Source: Tautonia plasticadhaerens
GTDB taxonomy: Bacteria > Planctomycetota > Planctomycetia > Isosphaerales > Isosphaeraceae
NCBI RefSeq assembly: GCF_007752535.1
Contig: NZ_CP036426.1
Coordinates: forward strand, 6,386,001 to 6,450,000
Direction of reading: 5' to 3'
Length of the DNA: 64,000 bases
Notes under the pieces: model-generated
Database searches by the model: none
The model's input: only the letters and a program-made list of their open reading frames with translations
Told to the model about the DNA's origin: nothing
Shown: piece by piece, positions 55,365 to 63,947 of the stretch
Numbering within the stretch: the stretch's first letter is position 1
Layout of the letters: the number at the start of each line of letters is the position of its first letter
Translations under genes and position numbers: made by a program

Positions 55365-55463
55365 GACGATCTCCTCGGGGTGATGCCGGGTTCGGGCGCC
55401 ACGCCGGGGACTCTACCATGGTGAACTTGCGTATACAAGGAAAACCTCGGGGAGTCGGTCCCT

Positions 55464-55973
55464 TCATCCCAGGTAGATCGCCGCAAGGCGGGGCAGACGC
55501 CGACGGACCTCCTCGTCGTCGTCGAAGTCCCAGGCTTCGCCGCGCAGTTCCGCGCGCTCGTTGCGGGCCGGATAGGGGGCGGTGTCCGGCCTGCCGGTGA
55601 CCGCCATCCAGGCCGAGTGGGCGGCGGCGTAGATTTCGGCCTCGGCGTCGATGCCCGGGATGGCCGCATCGGCGAGGCTGTCCGGGTCGGCCAGGGCCGC
55701 CTCGTAGACCCGCCGCCCCATCCCGATCAGCCAGCACCGGAAGTCGTAGAACCCGTCGTCGGAGGCGCCGCCGTTGATGGCGTAAGCGGCCCCCCAGAGG
55801 CCGATCGTGTACGCCTCGGCGGCGAGGCGATCGAAGAGATGGTCCCACTCGATGATCTCGTCCGGCTCCAGCTTCTCCAATTCCGCCTGGAGGGCCTGGT
55901 CCCACTGCTCGGCCCGCTCCGCATCGGACCGGCACGCCCGGACGATGATCCCCCAGAACCGCTCCTGATCCAT
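55464..55973 (-). CDS. DUF4240 domain protein
   Basis: A 169-residue soluble protein with the DUF4240 pattern: MDQERFWGIIVRACRSDAER, LEPDEIIEWDHLFDRLAAEAY, LWGAAYAINGGASDDGFYDFRCWLIGMGRRVYEAALADPDSLAD. Family function is unknown; members occur in bacteria with social or defence-like gene neighbourhoods. A GGAG site lies upstream of the ATG at 55973. Confidence 0.88.
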   Translation of the reverse strand: MDQERFWGIIVRACRSDAERAEQWDQALQAELEKLEPDEIIEWDHLFDRLAAEAYTIGLWGAAYAINGGASDDGFYDFRCWLIGMGRRVYEAALADPDSLADAAIPGIDAEAEIYAAAHSAWMAVTGRPDTAPYPARNERAELRGEAWDFDDDEEVRRRLPRLAAIYLG

Positions 55974-57085
55974 CGGGTTCGTCTCCGCACCACCTACGAA
56001 CCGATCCCGACGGCCCGCTCCGATCGGCCTTCGATGATACCAGAGGTCGATGAGGAGATCGGCTGAGGCTGGCCCGGGGCTTGGATAGGCCCGGTAGTGA
56101 ACCGCGGCTCATGGGGCCGAATCCGTGCCCGGCATCTTGACGACCGTTTCCGAAGGCGTTCGCATCGAGGGAGATCCGTCGCATCACGCGGAGGGCCCCG
56201 CCATGGACCTCCCCCTGATCGACTTCCTGGACGAGGACGCCTGCTACCGCAAGCTGGTCGAACTGCTGCACCCCGGGGGGTTGGCCTGCCCCAGGTGCGG
56301 CCGACGGGAGCGGCTGGGCATCCGCAGCCGCCACCGGGAGCCGGTCCTGGAGTACCAGTGCGGTCATCGCGGCCGGGTCTTCAACGCCTGGACCGGGGCC
56401 GCCCTGCAGGGGACGCACCGCCGCCCCGGCCAACTGCTGCTGATCCTCCACGGCGTCGCCACGGGCGAGCCCACCGCCCGGATGGCGCGCGAGCCGGGCT
56501 GCGACCGCAAGCACCTGCTGGAGCTGCGGCGCCGGCTCCAGGACAACGCCCGGCTCGGGCTGGACCGCAACCCGCTGGATGACGCCGTGGTCGAGGCCGA
56601 CGAGATGGATCAGGACGCGGGGGAAGAAAGGCATCCCGCATCGCGACCCGGCCGACCCGCCGCGGCGGCGGGCCAATCGCCGCCGCGGGCACGGCACCTT
56701 CGCCGATGACCGCCCGCCGATCGCCGGCGTGGTCGGGCGGCGGTCGGGTGAATTCCGCTCGGAGGTCCTGGGTCACGCCAACGCGGCGGAGTTGGAGGAG
56801 GTCATCGACTGCGCGACGTTGGAGGGGACGGTGGTCGACACCGACGAGTGGAAGGGGTACAACGGCTTGCCCCGGATGGGGCGGGTGCGCGTGACGGTGG
56901 ACCATTGGGGGCCGAAGTCCACCTGGGCGCGGGACGACGACGGGGACGGGGTCCGCGAGGTGCACTGCGACACGCAGGAGGGGATCTGGACACACGTCCG
57001 GGACTTCCTGAGGCGGTTCTACGGCGTGAGCGAGTGGTACCTGGCCCGGTATCAGGCGGTCTTCCAGTGGGGGTTCGAGATTAAG

Positions 57086-58473
57086 GGGCCATCCAGGATC
57101 AAGTTCCAGTTTTCTGGTAGGATGACATGGACTCCGACGAGACCACAGGGAAGGCGCGTCCATGCCCCAGCGTGACGTCCATCCGTGCCAGTGCCCCTCC
57201 TGTACCGGCCCCGAGCCACATCCCGATCAGGAGATCCATCGCCGGATGAACCTCCTGATGAGCCGGCTCGACGAGCAGCAACGCCGCTGGTACGCCGCCG
57301 TCGAATCCTCCAAGGTCGGCCACGGCGGCGGTCGCCTCCTGTCCCGGATCACCGGCCTGGACGTCGATACCATCCGCCGGGGCCGACGGGAACTGGCCGA
57401 CTCGCTGCAGGGCCAACCCGGCGATCGGGTCCGCTTGCCCGGTGGCGGACGGCCTGCCGTCGAAAAAAAAGCCCCGAGGTCGTCCCGGCCCTGACCGCCG
57501 TCGTCGAGCCGACGACCGGCGGCGACCCGATGGGTCCGACCGAGTTCGTCCGCCGCAGCCTCCCGGCCATCGGGGCCGACCTGGAGCGGCTCGGGCACGA
57601 CCTCAGCCCCACCACCATCGCCCGGCTGCTGCGGGATCAGGACTGCTCGTTGCGGGTCAACCGAAAGCGGTTCACCGGGCCGGATCACCCCGACCGGGAC
57701 CGGCAGTCCCGCAACATCGACGAGCGGATCGCCATCTTCGAGGGCCTGGGGCAGCCGATCATCGGCGTCGATAGCAAGAAGAAGGAACTGGTCGGCAACT
57801 TCAAGAACGCCGGGGCCGCCTGGCTCCGAGAGCCCGAGGAGGTCAATGTCTATGACTTCCTCAGCGATGCCGAGTGCCGGGCGACCCCCTACGGCATCTG
57901 CGACGTGCTCTCGGGCCGGGGGCACGTCTGCGTCGGCACCTCGGCGGATACGCCGGCCTTCGCCGTCGAGGCGATCGGCTCGTGGTGGGCACGCCACGGC
58001 TCGGAGCGATACCGGGGGGCCGACGAGTTGCTGATCCTGGCCGACGGCGGCGGCAGCAACGGCCATCGCCCCCGGCTCTGGAAGGCCCGGCTGCAGGAGC
58101 GGATCGCCGACCGCTACGGGCTCCACGTGACGGTCTGCCACTACCCGACCGGGGCGTCGAAGTGGAACCCGGTGGAGCATCGGCTCTTCGGGCCGGTGAG
58201 CATCAATTGGGCCGGGCAGCCGTTGCGAAGCCTGGAGGCGATGCTCGGCTGGGCCCGTGGGACGGAGGTCGGCGGGGCGGGAGTGACGGCGAGCCTGGAC
58301 CGGGCGGAATATCCGACGAAGGTGAAGGTGCCCGCCGCCGTGATGGAGCGGCTGGACCGGGAGCGGCATGAGGTCTGCCCGGACTGGAACGACACCATCA
58401 GCCCACGGCAGCCGCAAGTGCTGCATTGATATGGGCCAAGAGGAACTCGGAACTTATTCTTGGATGGCTCCTA
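57086..58473 (+). mobile_element. ISAzo13-family insertion sequence, divergent copy nested in IS1595
   Basis: Inverted ends: left GGGGCCATCCAGGATCAAGTT, right mirror TAGGAGCCATCCAAGAATAAG. Flanked by AG at 57084-57085 and 58474-58475, the same flank as the other two ISAzo13 copies though its transposase is quite different. Confidence 0.78.
57162..58429 (+). CDS. ISAzo13-family transposase, divergent copy (A8 slip site)
   Basis: The first frame (57162-57494) holds the DNA-binding part (MNLLMSRLDEQQRRWYAAVE, VDTIRRGRRELADSL). At an A8 run (57463-57470; A AAA AAA heptamer in the zero frame) a -1 slip continues into the second frame to 58429: ATIARLLRDQDCSLR-type region, PIIGVDSKKKELVGNFKN (Asp), ELLILADGGGSNGHRPR (Asp), CHYPTGASKWNPVEHRLFG (Glu). 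The A_AAA_AAA heptamer is a classic -1 recoding site. All acidic residues are present, so it may be active. Confidence 0.85.
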
Positions 58474-58635
58474 AGTCCGTCACCGATGAATTCCTGCGAG
58501 TCCTGCTGGGGAGACCCCCGAGCATGGATTCGGCCCCATGAGCCATTAATATTTACAGCAGGCTGAACCCCAGAGGGGGCCCTGGATCACCTCGGAGGCC
58601 GGCGACTCGAAACGAGAATACAGCCGAGCTACACC

Positions 58636-59457
58636 TCAGCCGCCCCGACGGACCCGCTCGAAGAACTCGACGATGGCTTCGGGGTCGTCCAGCCCGTGGG
58701 GGTGGTGGTCCTGCCCCCACTTGACGATCCGCTCCACCGGGCCGCCCAACGCCCGGTATCGCTCGAACACCACCTCCGAGTTCTCCCGGTGCGGCACCAC
58801 CGTGTCAGAGTCCCCGTAGACCAGCAGGATCGGTACCCCGGCGTCGGCCAGGGGTGCCAGGCGGTCCACCGGATTGAGCCGGGAGGAGATCGCCTCCTCG
58901 TCGTCCCGGAAGCCATACACCCGGAGCAGCTTGGACCACTCCTCGGGCGAGCCCTTCCCCTCGCCCAGCCCCTTCGGACGCCCTCCCGGCCAACTCCGGA
59001 AGTCGCAGACGCCGTTGTCGAGGTAGACCAGCAGCGTCCGGTCGGGATGCCCGGCCGCCCAGGCCATGCAGTAGAGCGCCCCCCGGCTCAATCCGATCAG
59101 GGCCGGCTTCGGCGACAGCCCATGATCTCGGACCAGCACGTCGTAGAACGTCTCCCAGTGCTCCATGGCCCGGGGCGATCCGAACTGGTCGGGCACGGCG
59201 AGGTAGGCCAGGTGCCAGCCCCTCCGGAGCGGTTCGAGGTCGGCATTGGGGAACGCCCCGAAGAACTCGCCCCGCCAGGCCCAGGGGCGTCCGGGGAGGG
59301 GCTCGGGGGGCTCGACGACGATCGCATCGGCCCCGCCGACCCGGAAGTCGTGCCGGACGAAGCCGTGCCAATCGCTCACCCGCCCCGGGAAGGGGTGGGG
59401 ATCATCGGCCGTTGCGGCGGCCAGGGCGATCCCCAGGATCAGGGGCGGGAACATCAT
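58636..59457 (-). CDS. Exported alpha/beta hydrolase
   Basis: A 273-residue protein with a short signal peptide (MMFPPLILGIALAAATADDP). The hydrolase fold has GLSRGALYCMAWAAGHPDR (nucleophile Ser in G-L-S-R-G), ILLVYGDSDTVVPHRENSEV (acid Asp) and GQDHHPHGLDDPEAIVEFF (His). The W/P-rich front (WAWRGEFFGAFPNADLEPL) is common in planctomycete esterase-like proteins. Substrate unknown. Two ATGs in a row make the start 59457 or 59454. Confidence 0.82.
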   Translation of the reverse strand: MMFPPLILGIALAAATADDPHPFPGRVSDWHGFVRHDFRVGGADAIVVEPPEPLPGRPWAWRGEFFGAFPNADLEPLRRGWHLAYLAVPDQFGSPRAMEHWETFYDVLVRDHGLSPKPALIGLSRGALYCMAWAAGHPDRTLLVYLDNGVCDFRSWPGGRPKGLGEGKGSPEEWSKLLRVYGFRDDEEAISSRLNPVDRLAPLADAGVPILLVYGDSDTVVPHRENSEVVFERYRALGGPVERIVKWGQDHHPHGLDDPEAIVEFFERVRRGG

Positions 59458-59834
59458 GGGGTCGGACCTCCGGTCGGCATGCGGGGCGATTCGTCGGCTC
59501 CCACATCCTCGGACGCTGGGACGACCGACGCAATCGAGCAGGTCCCCGACGACGAGACCCCTTACATGAGCAGCGTCTCGATGCGGTGGGCCACCGGCGG
59601 CACGACCGACCCTACCCGCCTTCGTGGATCGTGATGTAAGGACGCCCTCCCTGCTGATCCGGCCTGCCTCCTCCCGTAGCCGCACCATTCCCTGTGGTCA
59701 TTCGTATAGAAGTCCCGGGCTGCTCGACATCGAGGCGATGGAGTTGCCCCTCCGTCACGGGGGGCGGCTCGTGGGCGTAAGCCCGGCAGACGCAATGATG
59801 CAATCATTGGAGGCCCACTCAGGGAGGTTCGGCG
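59458..59834. other. Intergenic region without recognised gene
   Basis: About 375 bases between the hydrolase start and the small rightward gene. Short frames overlap on both strands without family-like sequence. A GGGAGG ribosome-binding site of the next gene ends it. Confidence 0.35.
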
Positions 59835-60035
59835 ATGGATTCACACTCCTACTTCGAGCGGCTGGTGGAGACGGCGGGGCTGATCGCCCGGCATCCCGAC
59901 TACCCCGGAAAGCACCGGGTCGTCGAGGACTGCCGGTCGGAGGTCGAGGACCTGGCCCACGCCGGGCGGATCAGCGCCGAACAGGGGCAGGTTCTCCTGC
60001 ATATCCTCCTCGGGGCCTGCCAGCCGACGGTATAG
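59835..60035 (+). CDS. Small 66-residue protein, function unknown
   Basis: MDSHSYFERLVETAGLIARH begins 8 bases after a GGGAGG site. The protein is acidic and helical (RVVEDCRSEVEDLAHAGRISAEQGQVLLHILLG) with no membrane segment. No family recognised. Convergent with the large cytochrome gene. Confidence 0.55.
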   Translation: MDSHSYFERLVETAGLIARHPDYPGKHRVVEDCRSEVEDLAHAGRISAEQGQVLLHILLGACQPTV

Positions 60036-60063
60036 GGCGACAATTCCCGGGCGGGTCGCAGGC

Positions 60064-63000
60064 TCAACGCCCCGACGATCCGGATGCCTCGGGGCCTGTA
60101 GCACCGGCAGTCGCCCCCGGTGCGCCGGGGATGGGGCGGGCCTGCGGGTCCTCCGGCGGCCGGTCCAGGGCCAGGTAGGCGAACAGGTCGGCAAGCTGGC
60201 GGCGGTCCAGCAGGTGCTCGATCCCCTCGGGCATCATCGACAACCCGCCGACCCGGACGTACTTCACCTCGTTGCGCGGGATCACCTCCCGGCCGCCGCC
60301 GGGCAGGGCCAGCACGATCCGCTCTGCGCCGTCCTCGGCCACCAGGCCGGTGAGGTTGCGCCCGCCCTCGGTGACGACCGTCGTCGTCCGGTAGGACTCG
60401 CCGATGACGAGGCTGGGGTCGAAGACGCTGGCGAGCACCTGCTCGAACGAGCCCCGGCCGTTAGAGGTCAGGTCCGGGCCGACCGCCGTCCCCTCGCCGT
60501 AGATCGTGTGGCACTGGGCGCAGAGGTTCCGAAAGACGACCCGCCCGGCGAGCGGATCGCCGGGGTCGTGCCGGAGGTACTCATCCATCTCGGCGACGAC
60601 CCGCTCCCGCTGAGGGTCCCGCTCGGCCCGGATGGTCCCCCAGGCGTCCTCCACGGCCCAGATCGCCTCCCGGTCGTTGCCCTCCATGATCCGCCGCAGG
60701 TGGGCCTGGTTCAGGGTTCTGCGGGGCAAGTCGCCCGAGATCACGGCGTCGAGGAGCCGCCTGGCCCAGGGTTCTCGTTGCAGCAGCAGATCGACGGCGA
60801 GCGGCTGAAGCTCCGGGGCCATCGCCGGGTACCGCCCCAGCACCACCTCGGCGACCTTGCGGTCGTCCGACCGCCCCAACGTCGCCAGGACCCCGGTCAG
60901 GAACTCCGGTCGGCCTTCCGAGAGGACCCGATCCAGGGCCTCCGGCAGTTCGGGGTCCCCGAAGGCGACCAGCGCCTCCAGGGCTCGAAGGCGGATGTCC
61001 TCGGGCGTCCCCGGTGAGGTGAATTGCCCCCGGATGGCGTCGGCCTCCACCGACCCCACGCCCAGCCGGGCGGCGAGCAGCAGGGCGCCGAAGGCCAGCG
61101 GCGAGTCCGATTCCTCGGCCTGGATGCGGTCGAGGACCGGTCGAAGCTGATCCCGCAAGGCGACCCGCCGTTCCTCGGAGACCTCCGGCACCCGGTCCGA
61201 GACGGCCGACAGGCACTCCTGGGCCAGTGCGGCATCCTGTTCCACCAGCCGCCCGAGGATGGCCCGCACCGGCCCAAGGTCGGCGTCGGGGTCGCCGACG
61301 AGCCGGTCGATGACGTTGGGCAGCAGCTTGGCCAGGCCGGGGGCAGAATCCAGATCGATCTCCTCGATCAGCCGGACGAAGCGGTCGCCCTCCTCCGGCA
61401 GCAGGGGATGCAGGTTGGGCCAGGCGATGCTCGTGATCATCCGGTCCTCGCCGCAGGAGGCCAGCACCTCCACCAGCACCGGAAGCGGGTCCAGCCCCGA
61501 GACCTTCCGGGCGGCGATGGCGACCTGGAGTTGCACGTCGGGCGAGGCGTCCGTCGCCAGGGAGGTCACCGCCTCACGGATCGTCGGCTCGACCTCGCCG
61601 AAGTCGCCGGCCGCCCGCACGCCCCAGGCCCGGTAGGCGGGATCGGCGTGCGCCAACAAGCGGGCGTGGAAGCCCGGCTCCAGGTGCCCGGTGCCGATCA
61701 AGGCCCACAGCCCGTGCAGCCGGGCCTTCTGGGGGGCCGACTCGTCCAGGACCAGGGCTTCCAGCCGCTCCCGGATCAGCGGCGAATCCCGCTCGGCGAG
61801 CAACCGCTGGGCAGCCTCCCGGAAGAAGATGTTCGCACTGGACAACCGGGCGATCAGCGCCTCGTCATCCTCGCTGCCCAGGTCGAACACCGGTGCCCTC
61901 GGCGTGTCCTCGTAGCGGACCCGGTAGAGCCGCCCCTTGAGCCGGTCGATCCCCTCGGGGTCCCGGTTGGCGTCCTGGTAGCAGTGGTAGCGGTCGTACC
62001 AGTCCAGGACATACAAGCAGCCGTCCGGGCCGACCTTCTGGGCCACCGGCATGAACCAGGCGTCGTTCGCATTCAGGAAGTCCGGCTCGGCGCGGGCGAC
62101 GTAGGTCGAGCCGTCCCGCTCCAGCCGATCGACGTTGATGCAGCCGCCATGGATGTTGCCCGTGTAGAGCCGATCCCGATACTCCTCCGGGTAGGCATCG
62201 CTGTCGAGGTAGGCCAGGCCGCAGTAGGCGGTCATCTGGTGCCCGTGGTCGGTGATCGAGCCGAGGCGGATCGTATAGGGCGGATAGGCCCCGGCCTGGC
62301 GCTTGTAGTAGCCCGTCTCGACGAAGTGGAACAGGTGGTCCTTGGCCCAGTGGCACGCCTCGACGATGGCCGCACCCTCCGGGTCCCAGGCCAGGCCGTA
62401 GGGGTTGCTGGTGCCCTCGCAGACGACCTGGAATTCCCGGGTGCGCGGGTGGACCCGCCACATCGCGCAGGTAAACTCGTAGGTGTTGCCGTTGTTCGAC
62501 TCGATCGTGCTGGGGTTGAAGACGCCGTTGAGGCCGTAGAGCCAGCCGTCGGGGCCCCAGGTCAGCGTGCTGGGAAGCTCGTGGGCGTCGGCCCGGCCGA
62601 AGCCGGTGACGACCACCTCGACCTCATCGGCCCGGTCGTCGCCGTCGGTGTCCCGCAGGAACAGGAGGTCGGGGGCGTTGAGGACCCAGACGCCGCCGTA
62701 ACCGACGGCGACCCCAGTCGGGATGTTCAGGGCGTCGGCGAAGACGGTGGTGCGGTCAGCGGCGCCGTCGCCGTCGGTGTCCTCCAGCAGCTTCACCCGG
62801 TCCCGCCCCGAGCCTGGCTCCCGGCGGGGATACTCCAGGCTCTCGGTGACGTAGATGCGGCCCCGGTCGTCGAAGGCCATGGCGATGGGGTTGACGATCT
62901 GCGGCTCGCTGGCGACCAGTTCGACCGTGAACCCCGGGGGGACAGTCATCGCCTCGATGGCCTCCTCGGGCGAGTAGGGGCGGTTGGGGAGCCGGTCCTG

Positions 63001-63093
63001 TCGGTGGGGGATGACCTCCTGTCCGCTCGTGAGGGCGGGGGCGACGAGGGCGAGGCAGAGTGCGGCGGTCATGGCGGGCCTGGTCATCGGCAT
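60064..63093 (-). CDS. Large PVC-type dehydrogenase/HEAT-repeat/cytochrome c protein
   Basis: A 1009-residue exported protein. The ATG at 63093 has a GGAGG site and starts a signal peptide (MTRPAMTAALCLALVAPALT). Residues about 40-400 form the PVC-type beta-propeller dehydrogenase domain (GFTVELVASEPQIVNPIAMAF, IYVTESLEYPRREPGSGRD, PTGVAVGYGGVWVLNAPDLLFLRDTDGD, HGHQMTAYCGLAYLDSDAYP). The middle consists of HEAT-like helical repeats. The C terminus is a c-type haem domain with FRNLCAQCHTIYGEGTAVGPDLTSNG (CxxCH) and a late MMPEGIEHLL segment like that of the 27.3-kb protein. Likely a periplasmic oxidoreductase; substrate unknown. Confidence 0.87.
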   Translation of the reverse strand: MPMTRPAMTAALCLALVAPALTSGQEVIPHRQDRLPNRPYSPEEAIEAMTVPPGFTVELVASEPQIVNPIAMAFDDRGRIYVTESLEYPRREPGSGRDRVKLLEDTDGDGAADRTTVFADALNIPTGVAVGYGGVWVLNAPDLLFLRDTDGDDRADEVEVVVTGFGRADAHELPSTLTWGPDGWLYGLNGVFNPSTIESNNGNTYEFTCAMWRVHPRTREFQVVCEGTSNPYGLAWDPEGAAIVEACHWAKDHLFHFVETGYYKRQAGAYPPYTIRLGSITDHGHQMTAYCGLAYLDSDAYPEEYRDRLYTGNIHGGCINVDRLERDGSTYVARAEPDFLNANDAWFMPVAQKVGPDGCLYVLDWYDRYHCYQDANRDPEGIDRLKGRLYRVRYEDTPRAPVFDLGSEDDEALIARLSSANIFFREAAQRLLAERDSPLIRERLEALVLDESAPQKARLHGLWALIGTGHLEPGFHARLLAHADPAYRAWGVRAAGDFGEVEPTIREAVTSLATDASPDVQLQVAIAARKVSGLDPLPVLVEVLASCGEDRMITSIAWPNLHPLLPEEGDRFVRLIEEIDLDSAPGLAKLLPNVIDRLVGDPDADLGPVRAILGRLVEQDAALAQECLSAVSDRVPEVSEERRVALRDQLRPVLDRIQAEESDSPLAFGALLLAARLGVGSVEADAIRGQFTSPGTPEDIRLRALEALVAFGDPELPEALDRVLSEGRPEFLTGVLATLGRSDDRKVAEVVLGRYPAMAPELQPLAVDLLLQREPWARRLLDAVISGDLPRRTLNQAHLRRIMEGNDREAIWAVEDAWGTIRAERDPQRERVVAEMDEYLRHDPGDPLAGRVVFRNLCAQCHTIYGEGTAVGPDLTSNGRGSFEQVLASVFDPSLVIGESYRTTTVVTEGGRNLTGLVAEDGAERIVLALPGGGREVIPRNEVKYVRVGGLSMMPEGIEHLLDRRQLADLFAYLALDRPPEDPQARPIPGAPGATAGATGPEASGSSGR

Positions 63094-63573
63094 CCGGCCT
63101 CCGGGGCGGGGAGAGGTCATGGTGTCCGTGGGCGGCGGCGGGGAGCCGGTCCACGCCATCCGGGCCACGATAACCCGGCTCCGGAGCCGGGAGCAACGAA
63201 CTCTCCCGACCCCGGCCGACGCCAGACGAGGAGGGCCGACGACGGGGGGCCGCTCGAAGCCGAGAGGTCCCTTCACCTCGGATCGATCCGGAGCCCCGGT
63301 ATGGTCTCCCCGGTTCCCCGCTACCCGGTCCCGACCTGGGCAGGCTCGTAGTAGGAGTCCACGGCGGCCTCGCCCGTGACGGTCGGCCCCGCACGGTCAT
63401 CGGACCGCAGGCGTCTCGGGCATAATCTCGTCTCCGGCCTTCGAACGGCGTGATTGAACGGCCCTACGATACGTCTCGACCGGCCCGAGCGGCAGCCCGT
63501 CCCCCGGCGGATCGCCGCCCTCGGCGGATCGGGCCGGAAACCGGCCACGAGCAACGCCGCTCGTCAATCCCCG
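63094..63573. other. Region upstream of the cytochrome gene, no recognised gene
   Basis: About 480 bases. It should include the promoter of the leftward cytochrome gene. The frames seen here run antisense or are Arg/Pro-rich and unlike proteins. Confidence 0.35.
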
Positions 63574-63861
63574 TCAGCCGAGGGATGAACCGAGCCTCAG
63601 CCGCACCAGCAGGTCGTCCAGGGCCGGGCGGGCTGACGGGGCCTCGGGCAGGAGGCTCTCCCGCTGGGCCTCCATCAGCCCGGCCACCAGCCGCTCCCTT
63701 ACGGACGCCACGTCGGTGTCGTCCAGGGCCGACTGCTCGGGGCCGGACTGCTTGCGGGAGATCAGGTCATCGACGTGCGGCAGCCGGGACTCCTCGTTGA
63801 CCCGCACGAGGTTCTGGAGGTGAGGGTCGAGGGGAAGGTCTGGGCATGCCACTGTAAGCAT
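63574..63861 (-). CDS. Possible 95-residue protein at the island edge
   Basis: The frame reads MLTVACPDLPLDPHLQNLVR, LPHVDDLISRKQSGPEQSAL, VRERLVAGLMEAQRESLLPEAP and ALDDLLVRLRLGSSLG. It is acidic and helical, without signal or membrane segments. Its first codons overlap the right arm-type repeats, so either the start is further in or the gene is not real. No family recognised. Confidence 0.35.
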   Translation of the reverse strand: MLTVACPDLPLDPHLQNLVRVNEESRLPHVDDLISRKQSGPEQSALDDTDVASVRERLVAGLMEAQRESLLPEAPSARPALDDLLVRLRLGSSLG

Positions 63862-63872
63862 TGCTGTAAGCA
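63853..63872 (+). repeat. Right arm-type repeats TGTAAGCA (two copies)
   Basis: TGTAAGCA at 63853-63860 and 63865-63872, 12 bases apart, mirror the spacing and context of the pair at 43981 and 43993 (CTGTAAGCATTxCTGTAAGCAG on both sides). Direct, not inverted, orientation. Confidence 0.65.
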
Positions 63873-63947
63873 GTACAACCCAGGTCCGGAATTCAATTCA
63901 CAAGTTATTCAACGAGAATGATTTACGGGAAATCAAAAAATGAAATT

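Larger units (their letters stand above)
56203..58541 (+). pseudogene. IS1595-family transposase, frameshifted and IS-interrupted
   Basis: The ATG at 56203 (GGAGG site) begins MDLPLIDFLDEDACYRKLVE with the zinc ribbon CPRCGRRERLGI ... YQCGHRGRVFNAWTGAAL (one Cys of the second pair seems lost). Catalytic Asp in AVVEADEMDQ. A one-base shift near 56632 leads to KKGIPHRDPADPPRRRANRRRG, VVDTDEWKGYNGL and YLARYQAVFQWGFEIK. After the nested element the same frame resumes at 58476: SVTDEFLRVLLGRPPSMDSAP and TGA. The join FEIK-SVTDEFL is exactly in frame when the element and one AG are removed. Confidence 0.8.
56106..58544 (+). mobile_element. IS1595-family element carrying a nested ISAzo13 element
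   Basis: Inverted ends GGCTCATGGGGCCGAATCC (left at 56106) and its mirror (right to 58544) enclose an IS1595-type transposase gene interrupted by a second IS at 57086-58473. No target duplication is evident. Confidence 0.75.

Noticed and set aside
61024-63351. A 775-codon rightward frame opposite the large cytochrome gene
   Set aside because: Antisense shadow; the leftward frame has a signal peptide, propeller motifs and CxxCH.
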